Source: Steinernema hermaphroditum (taxonomy: Eukaryota > Nematoda > Chromadorea > Rhabditida > Steinernematidae). From it: 64,000 nt of DNA. Under the pieces are notes generated by a model. That model was not told where the DNA came from. It did not search any database and saw only the letters and a list, made by a program, of their open reading frames with translations. The stretch spans positions 4,798,769 to 4,862,768 of the forward strand of contig CM059624.1 in NCBI GenBank assembly GCA_030435675.1. The letters run 5' to 3'. How positions within the stretch are numbered: position 1 is the first letter of the stretch; the number at the start of each line of letters is the position of its first letter. Made by a program: the position numbers and the translations under genes. This document shows, piece after piece, positions 1 to 8,882 of the stretch.

Positions 1-228
1 AAGAAGAATCCCTTCATCAAGTGGGACACCACCTACCTCATACCGACCGCAGAACGTGTCGACGATCTGTTGCGTGACTTCCAAGTTTGCAACGGCGGAG
101 AACGGATACTGGTGGACGGAACATTCTTTTTTGGAGAGTACTCTTCACGTTCAGTACATCGACTCACCACCTTCTTCGCTGATCCCATTTATTATTTCCT
201 TCTCTACATGTTGTTAGTAAAGTTTTAG
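1..228 (+). CDS. 3' end of an unrecognised gene (partial)
   Basis: The reading frame is open from the first base of the window to a TAG at 226-228, giving 75 residues that start KKNPFIKWDTTYL and end YFLLYMLLVKF. The upstream part lies outside the window. Composition is protein-like, with aromatic residues and a hydrophobic C-terminal stretch, and I saw no in-frame splice donor that would clearly end it earlier. I do not recognise the family. It could be the last exon of a longer gene. Confidence is limited by length and by the missing 5' part. Confidence 0.4.
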   Translation, partial: KKNPFIKWDTTYLIPTAERVDDLLRDFQVCNGGERILVDGTFFFGEYSSRSVHRLTTFFADPIYYFLLYMLLVKF

Positions 229-647
229 ACGACCGAAAAGCGTGGTGCATAAACCTTACTTTCTTAAAGATCTTATCGCAAGTTAGATCGCTTTCCATCT
301 CGAAACATATTTTATACACGATTAGCCCAATTCGAGCTTCTATAACTGAGCTTCAAATTTATTTCCATAGGCTTTCATCTAACTACAATGGCATCTATCT
401 TTAGAGTCACCAAATCGATCCAATGACTCGAAGATCGTGTCCACCTAACAGCCCACAAACAACTGGAGCTCAAATGTTTGCTCAAATGGCTCGTGTTTAT
501 CCCAGTGTTATTTACGCCAGTTTTGACCGTTGTCCATTTTCGGCCAAAACAAGCGATTTCTAGAGCATCCACTGGTGCTCCGGTTTATTCAGCGGCTTTC
601 CAAAGCGCCTATAAAGGATTGACCAAATCACTCGACATCGCACAGTC

Positions 648-1291
648 ATGTTTTTGCTCGTTCTCTGCGTGCTTCTGCCAGTAGCGACCGCAACAAGTCC
701 TACCATCTCCTCGTGTAACGACACGAGTGTCGAGGTTCAGAATGCCACCACTGGCGACCGGCTGGAGTGTTTGGAGCTGGAAAACGGCACTCTATCATGC
801 CCTGATGGGATGACTTGTCATGATGAGTCCAAGAAGTGCGTCTTTCTCGCGGACCAGGAAGAAATATTCTGTCTTACGACACCGGACGGAGACTCCTTTT
901 GCCCCAATGGTTACAGATGCAACCTCGCCACGTCCATCTGCGAGCCATCCGGTAAGGAGGCCTTCAAGTGCCCACTTCATCTCTTTTAGGACCACCCGGA
1001 GGGGGGCGGGGTAGGAGTTGTGCAGATCGAAGTCGCCAAGGAAGAGTTTCCGACTGTCCCCAAAGAAAACATCTTTGCAAGAGCCAGCTCTACAAGGAGC
1101 TGATGAAGAAGGAGTGCCCGAGGACGTGTGGGTACTGTGACAGAGACAATCGAAGACCTCGACCTAACTGTGTGGACAAGGCCGCTCCCGGAAGGATTTC
1201 CGACTGTCCAAGCCGGCAACATCTCTGCGAAGATCCGCGATATATGGCGCTGATGGCTGAGCAGTGTCCTAGAACATGTGATCTGTGTTGA
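648..1291 (+). CDS. secreted protein with two ShKT (SXC) domains, 201 aa
   Basis: Two exons, 648-951 and 990-1291, are joined across a 38-bp intron (donor GTAAGG, acceptor TTTTAG, phase 1). The protein starts with a signal peptide (MFLLVLCVLLPVATA), then a Cys-rich spacer of about 85 residues, then two C-terminal ShKT domains of about 37 residues. Each domain has six cysteines and the signature C-x-D then CP-[RK]-TC-x2-C. ShKT domains occur in nematode surface and secreted proteins, alone or attached to enzymes; here there is no enzyme domain. An AATAAA at 1439-1444 is a plausible poly(A) signal. The neighbour at 1539-2219 is a convergent gene of the same architecture, so the two are old paralogues. 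Partner or target is not inferable. Confidence 0.85.
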
Positions 1292-1438
1292 GACCGCCTA
1301 AATGTCTGTGCCTTATTCTATTCAAGTGCGTTATGTCTGTTGTCAAGATATCGGTTCTGATACGACTGCCTAGACTTGGGTTGTCGGACCGTGCAAGGGG
1401 TTTAATGTTCAGTGTTACTTGGGTCGTTGCAAGTTCGA

Positions 1439-1444
1439 ATAAAG
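1439..1444 (+). other. poly(A) signal of the 648-1291 ShKT gene
   Basis: A canonical AATAAA lies about 150 bp past the stop codon on the coding strand, before the convergent neighbour. Confidence 0.5.
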
Positions 1445-1538
1445 CTATAGTTCATTCGGTCTTTCCGTCATCCACTCGGCCGGTTGCGCGTATTCTCTAC
1501 AGAGCACGGAACTACATGTCTGTTTTATCCAGAATAAA

Positions 1539-2219
1539 TCAACAGAACCCGCAAGTCATCGGGCATTGGGTCCTCATAACTTCGTGGTACAGCGAGTTCT
1601 TGCAAAGATAGCGCTTCTGTGAGCATTCCGAGACGTTGAAGTCCACACATTTCGATGTTACCCTGTTCCCAGAAGACTTTTCTGCACAGCGACCGCAAGT
1701 TTTGGGACATTGCAGAGTCATGAGGTCGTAGTAGAGACTGTTATTGCAGAGGTACTTCTTTCGAGGACAGTCAGAAACGCGGCCAGAGACGCGAAGGTCT
1801 TCGCATTCCCCGTTTCTGGGCAGTGGAGCAGATCCATCGACGCCGTCGCCATTACCTAAAGTCTGTCTAAGTTTTGTATCGATGTCATCTTTACCATAAT
1901 CGTGTGGAAGACAGAGGAAGCGACTGGCGGCGCATGAAGTGCCTGAAGGACAGTTTGGACTCTGCATCGAGCACGTTTTAAAGCACTTGTTGTACGACAA
2001 GCTGCAGCCTTCACCGGAAGGACATCCTCCGGCGCAACCTCCTCCACCACCGAACTCTTCGTCGTCTTCCCACACACAAGTCCTTGAGTAAAGATCGCAA
2101 ACTTGGCCTTCTAGCTCGCAGAGTCCGCTGGGAAGACAAGGAGGCTCGCTTTGAGCGACGGACGCGCCCAGCAGCGCAAATAAGAAGAGGACAGGACGCA
2201 ACATGGAGCGAGTGGACAT
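1539..2219 (-). CDS. secreted protein with two ShKT (SXC) domains, 226 aa, single exon
   Basis: One uninterrupted frame encodes a signal peptide (hydrophobic LFLFALLGASVAQ near residues 11-23), a Cys-rich middle with a Gly run around residues 57-61, and two C-terminal ShKT domains ending CPKTCGRC and CPMTCGFC. The second domain begins CVDFNVSEC and lacks the short insert between the first two cysteines seen in the first. The order signal peptide, Cys-rich spacer, ShKT pair matches the genes at 648, 10767 and 14378. It is transcribed toward the gene at 648-1291, tail to tail with about 250 bp between stops. It is likely secreted and disulfide-rich; its role is unknown. Confidence 0.82.
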   Translation of the reverse strand: MSTRSMLRPVLFLFALLGASVAQSEPPCLPSGLCELEGQVCDLYSRTCVWEDDEEFGGGGGCAGGCPSGEGCSLSYNKCFKTCSMQSPNCPSGTSCAASRFLCLPHDYGKDDIDTKLRQTLGNGDGVDGSAPLPRNGECEDLRVSGRVSDCPRKKYLCNNSLYYDLMTLQCPKTCGRCAEKSSGNRVTSKCVDFNVSECSQKRYLCKNSLYHEVMRTQCPMTCGFC

Positions 2220-2415
2220 GTCCTACTACGCCGAACAGCTTTATAGATCGCGAGGCGCGTCTGATCAAATATTTTGACAATGCATGCCACTTTACGTTGA
2301 CTCTTTTAGCGGGGGAGAACATTATTTTGGGAGTTTTTACTTAACTTACCTTAAGAGTAAAATACGCAAGACCGTTTGGGAGTTATTGTATTGGGAGTTA
2401 TTGTAGAATTCAGCA

Positions 2416-2632
2416 CTACATTAGAGGAAGTATCGATATGGAATGATACGAAGCTGAGCAAATAAATGTTTCTCGTGGTGGAAACACCTGCTTGTAGCTT
2501 TTCAATTTCGCGCACTCGATGAAATTGTCTTGTTTGATTTCCGATGATCGCCCTATTCATGGACTCAAAATTCACAGACATCCAGATTCCAGAGCAAGCA
2601 TCGCTACCGGCCGTCTCAGAAGGAGGCTTCAT
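2416..2632 (-). CDS. possible small gene, 60 aa, two exons
   Basis: An ATG at 2632 opens MKPPSETAGSDACSG, followed by a charged, helix-like segment ending REIEKLQA. A donor (GTGTTT) at 2487 and an acceptor (TTGCTCAG) at 2454 would remove a 34-bp intron and bring in a short exon ending in TAG at 2416. Without splicing the frame runs on to 2351. The first-exon composition looks coding, but there is no recognisable domain and the predicted protein is tiny. Treat as tentative. Confidence 0.3.
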
Positions 2633-2906
2633 AGGAGGGATTGTCTTCGCCCGAGCGAGAAATCAGAAGGCGGCACTCACGTGCCATTAGACGCCGACCG
2701 ACTTTCCAACCGACTTACCGACTTTCCGCTGCAAAAGAAGAAATGAAACACGCAGACGGACAATGTCTACGAGGACCTCGAGAGACGGACGGACCAGAAA
2801 TCTTTCCTCGAGGGTCGATCGTCACCCAAAATCTGCACACTGTAAAGGAGTGCTTAGGGACACATATGGTTTTTGGATTTTATTAGGATCGCAGAACACA
2901 ACAAGG

Positions 2907-3300
2907 TCAGCTCCACTGCTGGATCATGAGAGGGACTTTGGGCGCCGAAGGAGCCAACTTCGCGATCTCTTCAGGCGTCGCCCACGAAGCGACGTAACCT
3001 TGAAAAGGCTTCTCTTCCACTGTAGGGCGAGGTTCCTTTGTGGCCGTAGGGATGTTCTCCTTGCAGAGGGAGATGATTCCGGAGACGTCGGTGGTCTTTT
3101 TTCTTCTTTTTTTTTCTGGCTCAGTTTCTTGATCAGATCGACTAAGCGTTGTTCTTCTCTTGTTCCCGGCGGATTCGTTTCTTCGCCGCCGATTCACGGT
3201 CGTCCGAAGCTCTGCGCGTGGGGGCTACTTGCGATGCCCTGCCTAGAGTGACAGGAAGAGAGTTACGGACAGGAGGAGCCTTCTTGGCGATTCGTCCCAT
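2907..3300 (-). CDS. probable basic nuclear-type protein, exon join uncertain
   Basis: Two adjacent minus-strand frames both look coding. The upstream one begins at ATG 3300 (MGRIAKKAPPVRNS) and is rich in Lys/Arg; its open frame extends further upstream with PNGHFEVYRKRKA. The downstream one carries EPEKKRRKK, then PTVEEKPFQG and WATPEEIAKLAP, and stops at 2907. They differ by one frame, so either an intron of about 70 bp (donor GTGAAT near 3197, acceptor near 3128) or a frameshift joins them. The KKRRKK run resembles a nuclear localisation signal. I do not recognise a family. It could be a gene with a missed 5' exon or a recent pseudogene. Confidence 0.4.
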
Positions 3301-3699
3301 GGCCTTCCGCTTTCTGTACACTTCGAAATGTCCGTTGGGAGGCTTCGAATAGGAGTGTGGATGACGAAGTTGATGGTAATTTGTTACGGTATTTTCTTGT
3401 TTGCAAGACAAAGACTTTCATTGTGGTGCTTCAGTGAATGTGCTGCCGGTTTATAGTAACTGTACTCTGCAATGTTGGTCCTCAATAGAAAACCTTGAGT
3501 CCGCCTGCGTACGTAGCGGAACGTCGCTACAGAATCACTTCAAACCGCTGAAACCGGTTCAGTTGGCTTCACTGCTTAAAACCGAACCTCATGTTTATTA
3601 CACCTCATTTATTTATTTACAGTAAATATGTATGCATACAGTATCCTTCACTAGCTGCGTCTACGCTGGATCGTGGATGTTCACGAGGGCAAGGGTCGT

Positions 3700-4371
3700 A
3701 TTTTGTTATTTGTAAGATGGCTGTGTTCGGTCCTCGCAGGACCCTTGAAGGAACGCAGTTGCACGATCTAATAACTCTCTCGTCTCCTTGTGTTTCTAAT
3801 CTTCATCTACAGAGTTTCGTCCCATACCATCGCAGAATTGGGGAAATGGCTTGTTTTTACGCGCAACGTATAGGGCGAGCCCTTCTGCATCTGCTAGTGG
3901 TGATTATGATTGTTGTTGATCACTTAAATTGTAAAAATCTTTTCATCAGAAAAGAGCACATTGGAGAATCCGGAGCTGCGTGCCTCGGCCTTCAGCTTTC
4001 TGAACTTTTCCAATATTTCAGGCTTCTTCTGGTTGGTCACGGCTTATTTTGTAGATTTGGAACTGGAGATTCTCTCCAGCATGCGATTGTATCGATTCTT
4101 GGTTGATTCCGTGGACGTTCGCCACCTTTGTCATCGAATGCTCCAGATTTCACAAATTTTTTTGTCGGACCAGTTTTCGGACCGCCAGATTTCTCGAGGT
4201 CTTCGGTCTTCCGTTCTCGGGACGATACTTGATCCCACCAATCTCCTGGAATCGATCCCGCACTCTTTTGACGGCATACCGAGGCATTTTCAGGTCCTCG
4301 CAGACGGCAGGGTTTGACGTCCCAGCACAATGCAGTTCGACGATGTCGGAACGCAGTTTTTTGGAGCCCAA
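3700..4371 (-). mobile_element. Tc1/mariner-type transposase relic (broken)
   Basis: The minus strand carries pieces of a Tc1/mariner-superfamily transposase in shifting frames. The N-terminal part (4371 to about 4150) reads as a helix-turn-helix module with RYAVKRVRDRFQEIG, then the linker ENGRPKTSR, the typical GRP hook. Farther along, in other frames, are a segment with SFSNV/LFSDEKIF-like residues near 3960 (first catalytic Asp region) and a further piece near 3830 resembling the FPQSVMVW block. Several frameshifts and stops separate the pieces, so no intact protein can be made. I could not find inverted terminal repeats by eye. It lies directly upstream of a kinase fragment that has lost its 5' exons. 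Confidence 0.6.
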
Positions 4372-4537
4372 TTTTTTTTAAATAACAGTAGATACCAATG
4401 TCAATGAGAGTGAATCAGGGGTAAAAAAGTCGATAAACACGAATAAAATAACGAAAAACCCCGGCGACACGTAAAACATTTGAAAATATGGCCGGTAAAA
4501 AATTTCACAGAACTTTCTTGTTACCCTGTATTTCCAG

Positions 4538-5099
4538 ATACGAGACGTGATCATTTTGCGCTCTGTAAAAGATCAGTACGCAATCGACGCCGATGGTGTG
4601 CTGACGTTCTCGGCGGTGACCGACCTCATCGCGCACTACGAAGAGAACCATATCAGCGTTCTGAAGAACTGCGAAGCGTTTCTCGTGACGCCAATCCGCC
4701 GCCAGCAGTGGGAGCTCCGACACGATGATGTTCAACTAGTGCAGAAGTTGGGCGAGGGAGCCTTCGGCGACGTACACCGCGGAGTGCTGCGACTCCCGAT
4801 GAACCGCAGCGTCGACGTCGCCGTGAAGCTGGCGAAGATGACGGAAATGACTAAGGAGAAGATAAAGGAGATTATGAAGGAGGCGCGTCTCATGCGCTAC
4901 TACGATCATCCGAACGTCGTCCGGCTCTACGGAGTGGTTGTCGAGGCCGAGCCTCTAATGATCGTCATGGAATTTGTATGCTTTATCTCTCCTTTTCCGT
5001 TATTACTTTCTCTGTTTAGGTCAACGGCGGCGCACTGAACGAGTACGACAAAGCCTCGAATACCTCCACTCGAAACAGTGCATCCACTGCGACATCGCC
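4538..5099 (+). pseudogene. SH2-tyrosine kinase fragment (Fer/Fps-like), truncated and frameshifted
   Basis: An exon starting at an acceptor (TTTCCAG, ends 4537) encodes the C-terminal half of an SH2 domain (DGVLTFSAVTDLIAHY), then the kinase N-lobe with glycine loop GEGAFGDV, Lys in VDVAVKLAKM, Glu in IMKEARLM and HPNVVRLYGVV. A 44-bp intron (4976-5019) follows. The next exon starts VNGGALNE, then homology jumps by one frame and some 20 residues are missing before EYLHSKQCIHCDIA. The catalytic HRD is HCD, and no DFG or activation loop follows. The first half of SH2 and the start codon are absent; upstream is the transposase relic. This looks like a dead gene copy rather than a working kinase. 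Confidence 0.7.
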
Positions 5100-5208
5100 A
5101 CGCCGGTACCCGACACTGCGGTCTGGCCTGGCCACCCATCCCCCCGCATTTGCCCTTCAACAGACCGTGTTGACCGGTTTGCTCCCAGATGAGCTCTCTT
5201 CTTCAGAA

Positions 5209-6249
5209 ATGTTCGTTTTCTTCCGCTTCTTCATCGGTCAACGTCTCTTTTCAGGTTTGTTTCCGCTTGTGCTGCTGGTTGCTGTGGCCTGCGACACTGC
5301 TCTCCGAAGTTCTGATGTTGGTTGCATTATTGCGTTTCTTTTGTTATGTTATCTCTTCAGAACCGATGTCCAAAGGTTTACATGGATGCATATAAAGTAT
5401 CCACTAGATTCATGTTTGGGCACCGAACCAAGAAGGAATTTGAACTTATCGCCCCGTGGAGTAACGAGTATATTTCCCGTTGCTAATCATCTTAGAGAAT
5501 GGCGTTTGTTTAGTAATAAGTTCACGGTTTCTATTTACGGTGACTATGGGAAGCGGATTGCTTACAGCGTAAATGGTACAACTTTTTCCCGTCATGGTAG
5601 TACAATCTTAGAGGTTTGCGTAATTTAAATTGATATGAACCGTTAAATGTATGCTTCCAGATGATGATGGTAGAAGACGACTTGGCACTTTTTTCGGTTA
5701 GAGAGATGAAAATTGCTGCGAAGTTGTTTCACTTTAAGACTCCGGTATTTGGCGTCGCTGTAGGTGGCTCGGACATAGTTGTCATTGAACGGTTTGCTGA
5801 CGAAGTTTTTCCGACTGAGGATGACATTAAACAGGTAAAACTAATCAGGATAATCAATCAATGGTATTCTCACTTCCTCTGCTCAAATTTGGAGAATTGA
5901 GGCTCGTTCCTCGCGCACGGAACAAGCATTGTGAAAGTTGTTCCGCGGAATACCATTAAAACGGAGCATAAACGGGCTAGTTATTGGTGACGACTGTTTC
6001 AGAATTACACATTAGTCGCCGTCAGTGAACCAAATTATGTTCCTCCGCCGACAACACCGAAGCCAAGAACATTAAAGCCGGCAGCAGTTGATGACGACGA
6101 TATGGGTAAGTATCCTGTCGTTCATCAGGTGGGATTTTCTATGGGATTTTCCAGATTCGAGTGATTATCAAGTGCATGAGAACACATGCTCTTCCCGTTG
6201 GATGTTCTGGTCAATGATTTTCTGGATCGTCGTCTTTCTCCTCAGCTAG
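5209..6249 (+). CDS. putative single-pass membrane protein, 233 aa, unrecognised family
   Basis: Six exons read through in phase: 5209-5316, 5361-5460, 5498-5619, 5661-5834, 6003-6105 and 6155-6249. The N terminus is hydrophobic and signal-like (LFPLVLLVAVAC). The middle is a beta-rich ectodomain with only one or two Cys; pieces include FMFGHRTKKEFELIAPW, SIYGDYGKRIAYSVNG and VFGVAVGGSDIVVIERF. A Pro/Thr stalk (PPPTTPKPR) and an acidic patch precede a C-terminal hydrophobic segment (WMFWSMIFWIVVFLLS) that ends the protein, suggesting a type I or tail-anchored product. The first donor (GTTGGT) and the 37-bp intron with acceptor TTAGAG are weak points. An AATAAA at 6303-6308 fits as poly(A) signal. 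I know no matching family. Confidence 0.65.
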
Positions 6250-6302
6250 ATCTTAATATGCAAAAATGCTTTATGTCAAGCATTATACTTAATCGCTGTG
6301 TT

Positions 6303-6308
6303 AATAAA
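6303..6308 (+). other. poly(A) signal of the 5209-6249 gene
   Basis: AATAAA lies 54 bp past the stop codon. The 300 bp beyond it (to 6550) contain an open frame lacking an ATG, which I do not annotate. Confidence 0.5.
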
Positions 6309-6593
6309 CTTACTTTCCTTCTCTTTTTTATTTGTATTCTTTTATCAAGTCACACCAAAACCATTGTATGAGAGATGTAACCCCATCACACTGTCGAACC
6401 GATTGGAAGCCACGGAGCGGAGTGAAACGAAAAGATTTATTAATAGTATCGACAAGTGGGAAACAATGGAAGTTTGCAGCTATATTACAATCGGCCGATG
6501 CGGAGAAAATATACAAACTGGCTGCGAACACCTGAAGAAGATGTGGTCAAAATACTGATTGAGACTTGACGGCAATTTGTGGCCTTTCTTTTT

Positions 6594-7492
6594 TCAATGC
6601 GACATTCTTCGGAGTTGCTGCTTCGGCTGTCCGTTGCGCTTCTTTTGCCGCTCGTCTGCAACGAAATCGAAGTAGCTCAGCTTGTTGACGATCTCGCGGG
6701 GAGGGAATCCTCCGGAGTTGTGCCCGTTGAAGAATTGGTAGATATGCTTTCGTTGGCGGTTGCGGCAGTACTTGAGTAGGACGACGCCTGCGTAGCGACG
6801 TTCCTTGGCGCCGAAGGACCGGAGGAGCGCGGCGACCCGTCGTGGATTGATGTCCTGAAGGCACAGAAGATTAGAAGAAGAAGATGGAAGGGGTAACACA
6901 CCTCGCTCATCTCGTGGGAGCAGAAGCGCGCGAAGCCGTCCAGGTCCTGTATCTCGAGAGTCAGCGTCGCAGGATGAGTCCATCGGACGATTCTGGGACT
7001 GTGCTGAAGGCAGTCCAGCAAGCAGCGTAGGATCGGACTGTAGACATGTTCTGAAACGATATCGTGCTTCGTCAGAAATAAGCTGAGATGGCTTACCATA
7101 TAGTTGCACCGTCGGGTCGGCCTCTGCTGTGGGAGGAGAATCCTCTATCGCTTGTTCGTCTGCAGGTTCCTCGAATAGAGTAAAATCGGGAGGCGTCGGG
7201 GTTTCTGATGATGCGTAGACGTAGTCGACCCGTGGCAAGAAGTCGAACGGCATCATCTGGAAGGCGTAGTCTGGCATCTGCATCACTGGTGCTCCTAGGA
7301 CGTCGTCGTAGGCGTAGCCCTAAAGAAGAGGGAGAGATAGAGACAATCGGGAAATTCGTGACCTACGATTTGCTGCAAGGGCTCGTGGTGCACTTCGTAT
7401 TCCTCGAGAGTTGGGTACAGAGCTGGCGACTCCGGTTCCTCGTAGTAGGGGCCGGAGAAATCGAAGAACTCGTTGAACAGATCCAGATCCAT
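6594..7492 (-). CDS. acidic protein with ETS-like C-terminal domain, 252 aa
   Basis: Four exons (7367-7492, 7097-7319, 6902-7050, 6594-6854) are joined by three introns of 45-47 bp in consistent phase. The first 115 residues are acidic and aromatic (MDLDLFNEFFDFSG; many Glu/Asp/Pro/Tyr), like an activation domain. The C-terminal half, from about residue 117, has the layout of an ETS winged helix: a helix LRCLLDCLQ, then IVRW and LTLEIQDLDGFARF, then RRVAALLRSFGAK, VVLLKYCRN and KHIYQF. The canonical ETS residues WGxxK and LSRxLRYYY are not preserved, so this is a divergent relative or a look-alike. The tail is basic. An acceptor-like TTTCAG lies about 9 bp upstream of the ATG, suggesting trans-splicing. 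The gene call is firm; the family is tentative. Confidence 0.75.
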
Positions 7493-7805
7493 AGCGAATC
7501 ACTGAAACGAGAGAAGTAGCAAGAAGGCACAAAACGGCAAAGGGGTTGGAACCTGAGGATCTGCCGAGTGGAGCTTAAATGGAAGCATTGCTTTTCTGAT
7601 CGCATCAGTTCCGCGAGGAAACCTCGAGCTACGGTACACTTGAGGCCTGTCGAGGCAAGCACATGTCCAAATCAGGCATCGCAGAATAGCAAATCCTGAA
7701 AACAGTATTAGAATATTTACAGAACGTTGAGATGAACACTCATAACAAGTGACGTAGCAGTTATTATTGTCTTAATAGTGATAACATGTACTTATCATAA
7801 ACACA

Positions 7806-8654
7806 CTAAACGGCACTTGAAGACGTCATAGACGCCTCGCTGAGGATGGAATATGCGCAGATGCTCATGGGTGTGTCGACTTCTGTCAAGTCCATCGGTT
7901 GAATGCTTGAGGCTTTCTTGGTGTTCGCCTGAGTTGGCGCTGTCACTTCACGGTGTTCCGAAGACTTCTGCGTCGACTCCTCTTGAACCGTCAAAGCGCC
8001 ATTACCAGCCTTATTTTGGATGTTATTGCTGCTGTTCTGGATCGAAGCATTTCTGCTGCTCTAAAAAGCAGCTATAAAACAGTTGACATCATGTTCATTT
8101 ACCACCAGGGCAGAGGTTCTGCTTGGCTCCACAGATTTGAACTTTTTCGGGAATACTGCTTTTAGCGACAGTTTACGTGCTGATGGATCTACAGATTCGC
8201 AAACTGTGAATGAAGAGACAGTAGGTAAACTGTCAGTTACCGTAGGCTGAAATATACTGTAACTTACAACGTATTTGGAACATTAACTGACGGTAAGAGC
8301 TGTTCGGGCGCACCATGAAGGAGGACCTTGGGAGAAAACTTCATCATAAGTTGGAGGTTGGTAAGTCGGCCTAGCGGGTGCTGGAGGAGGTAACTCCGGT
8401 ATGGTCGTATCTAAACAGATTTTAGCACACATTAAAAGAAGAATTGAAAGACTCGTACCAGCAAAAACATCCAAAATATGGTCGTTAATAGCCTGTTGAC
8501 GGTCCAAATCATCCTGATCTTGAGTAACTCGCGAATAAATGAAGTAAATAACGGCGAGGACAATGTTCAGCAGAACAACTCCGAACAGTAGCACAAGCAA
8601 TATATTGTAAGAGTTGTTCATGCCGAACAACGATCTCGGAGTCACCGGAGTCAT
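7806..8654 (-). CDS. single-pass membrane protein with PPxY motif, 237 aa
   Basis: Exons 8459-8654, 8292-8410, 8103-8246 and 7806-8060 join in phase across introns of 48, 45 and 42 bp. A short N terminus (MTPVTPRSLFGMNNS) precedes one strong membrane segment (ILLVLLFGVVLLNIVLAVIY, residues about 18-37), then a charged juxtamembrane region (RVTQDQDDLDRQQ). The following Pro-rich stretch contains PPTYDEV, a PPxY motif of the kind bound by WW domains of Nedd4-type ubiquitin ligases. The rest is Ser/Thr-rich and probably disordered. If the second intron (donor GTCAGT) is not spliced, the protein stops at 8283 as a 107-aa form. An acceptor (TTTTAAG) abuts the ATG. Family unknown; a ligase adaptor or cargo role is only inference. 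Confidence 0.65.
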
Positions 8655-8882
8655 CTTAAAACAACCAATGAATAACGGTAGAGCACAAAGCGGTACCTTC
8701 GGAAGCGACCAATCGGCGAACAACACTCGACAGAAATGAGAACGCGCTTTGCAAACCCTTGCTATGGTCCTCTGCAGACAATGTACGCACAGAATAGACT
8801 GTCTAGCCGGCTAGCAACTGATACATTCCAAAAGAGACATTTATCAAAATGCCAAAAATAACAACGCCATAACAGAAAAACA

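Noticed and set aside
6298..6558. Signal-peptide-like plus-strand frame after the membrane protein gene
   Set aside because: The frame opens at a GTG with no ATG, overlaps the AATAAA of the preceding gene and has no acceptor in phase.
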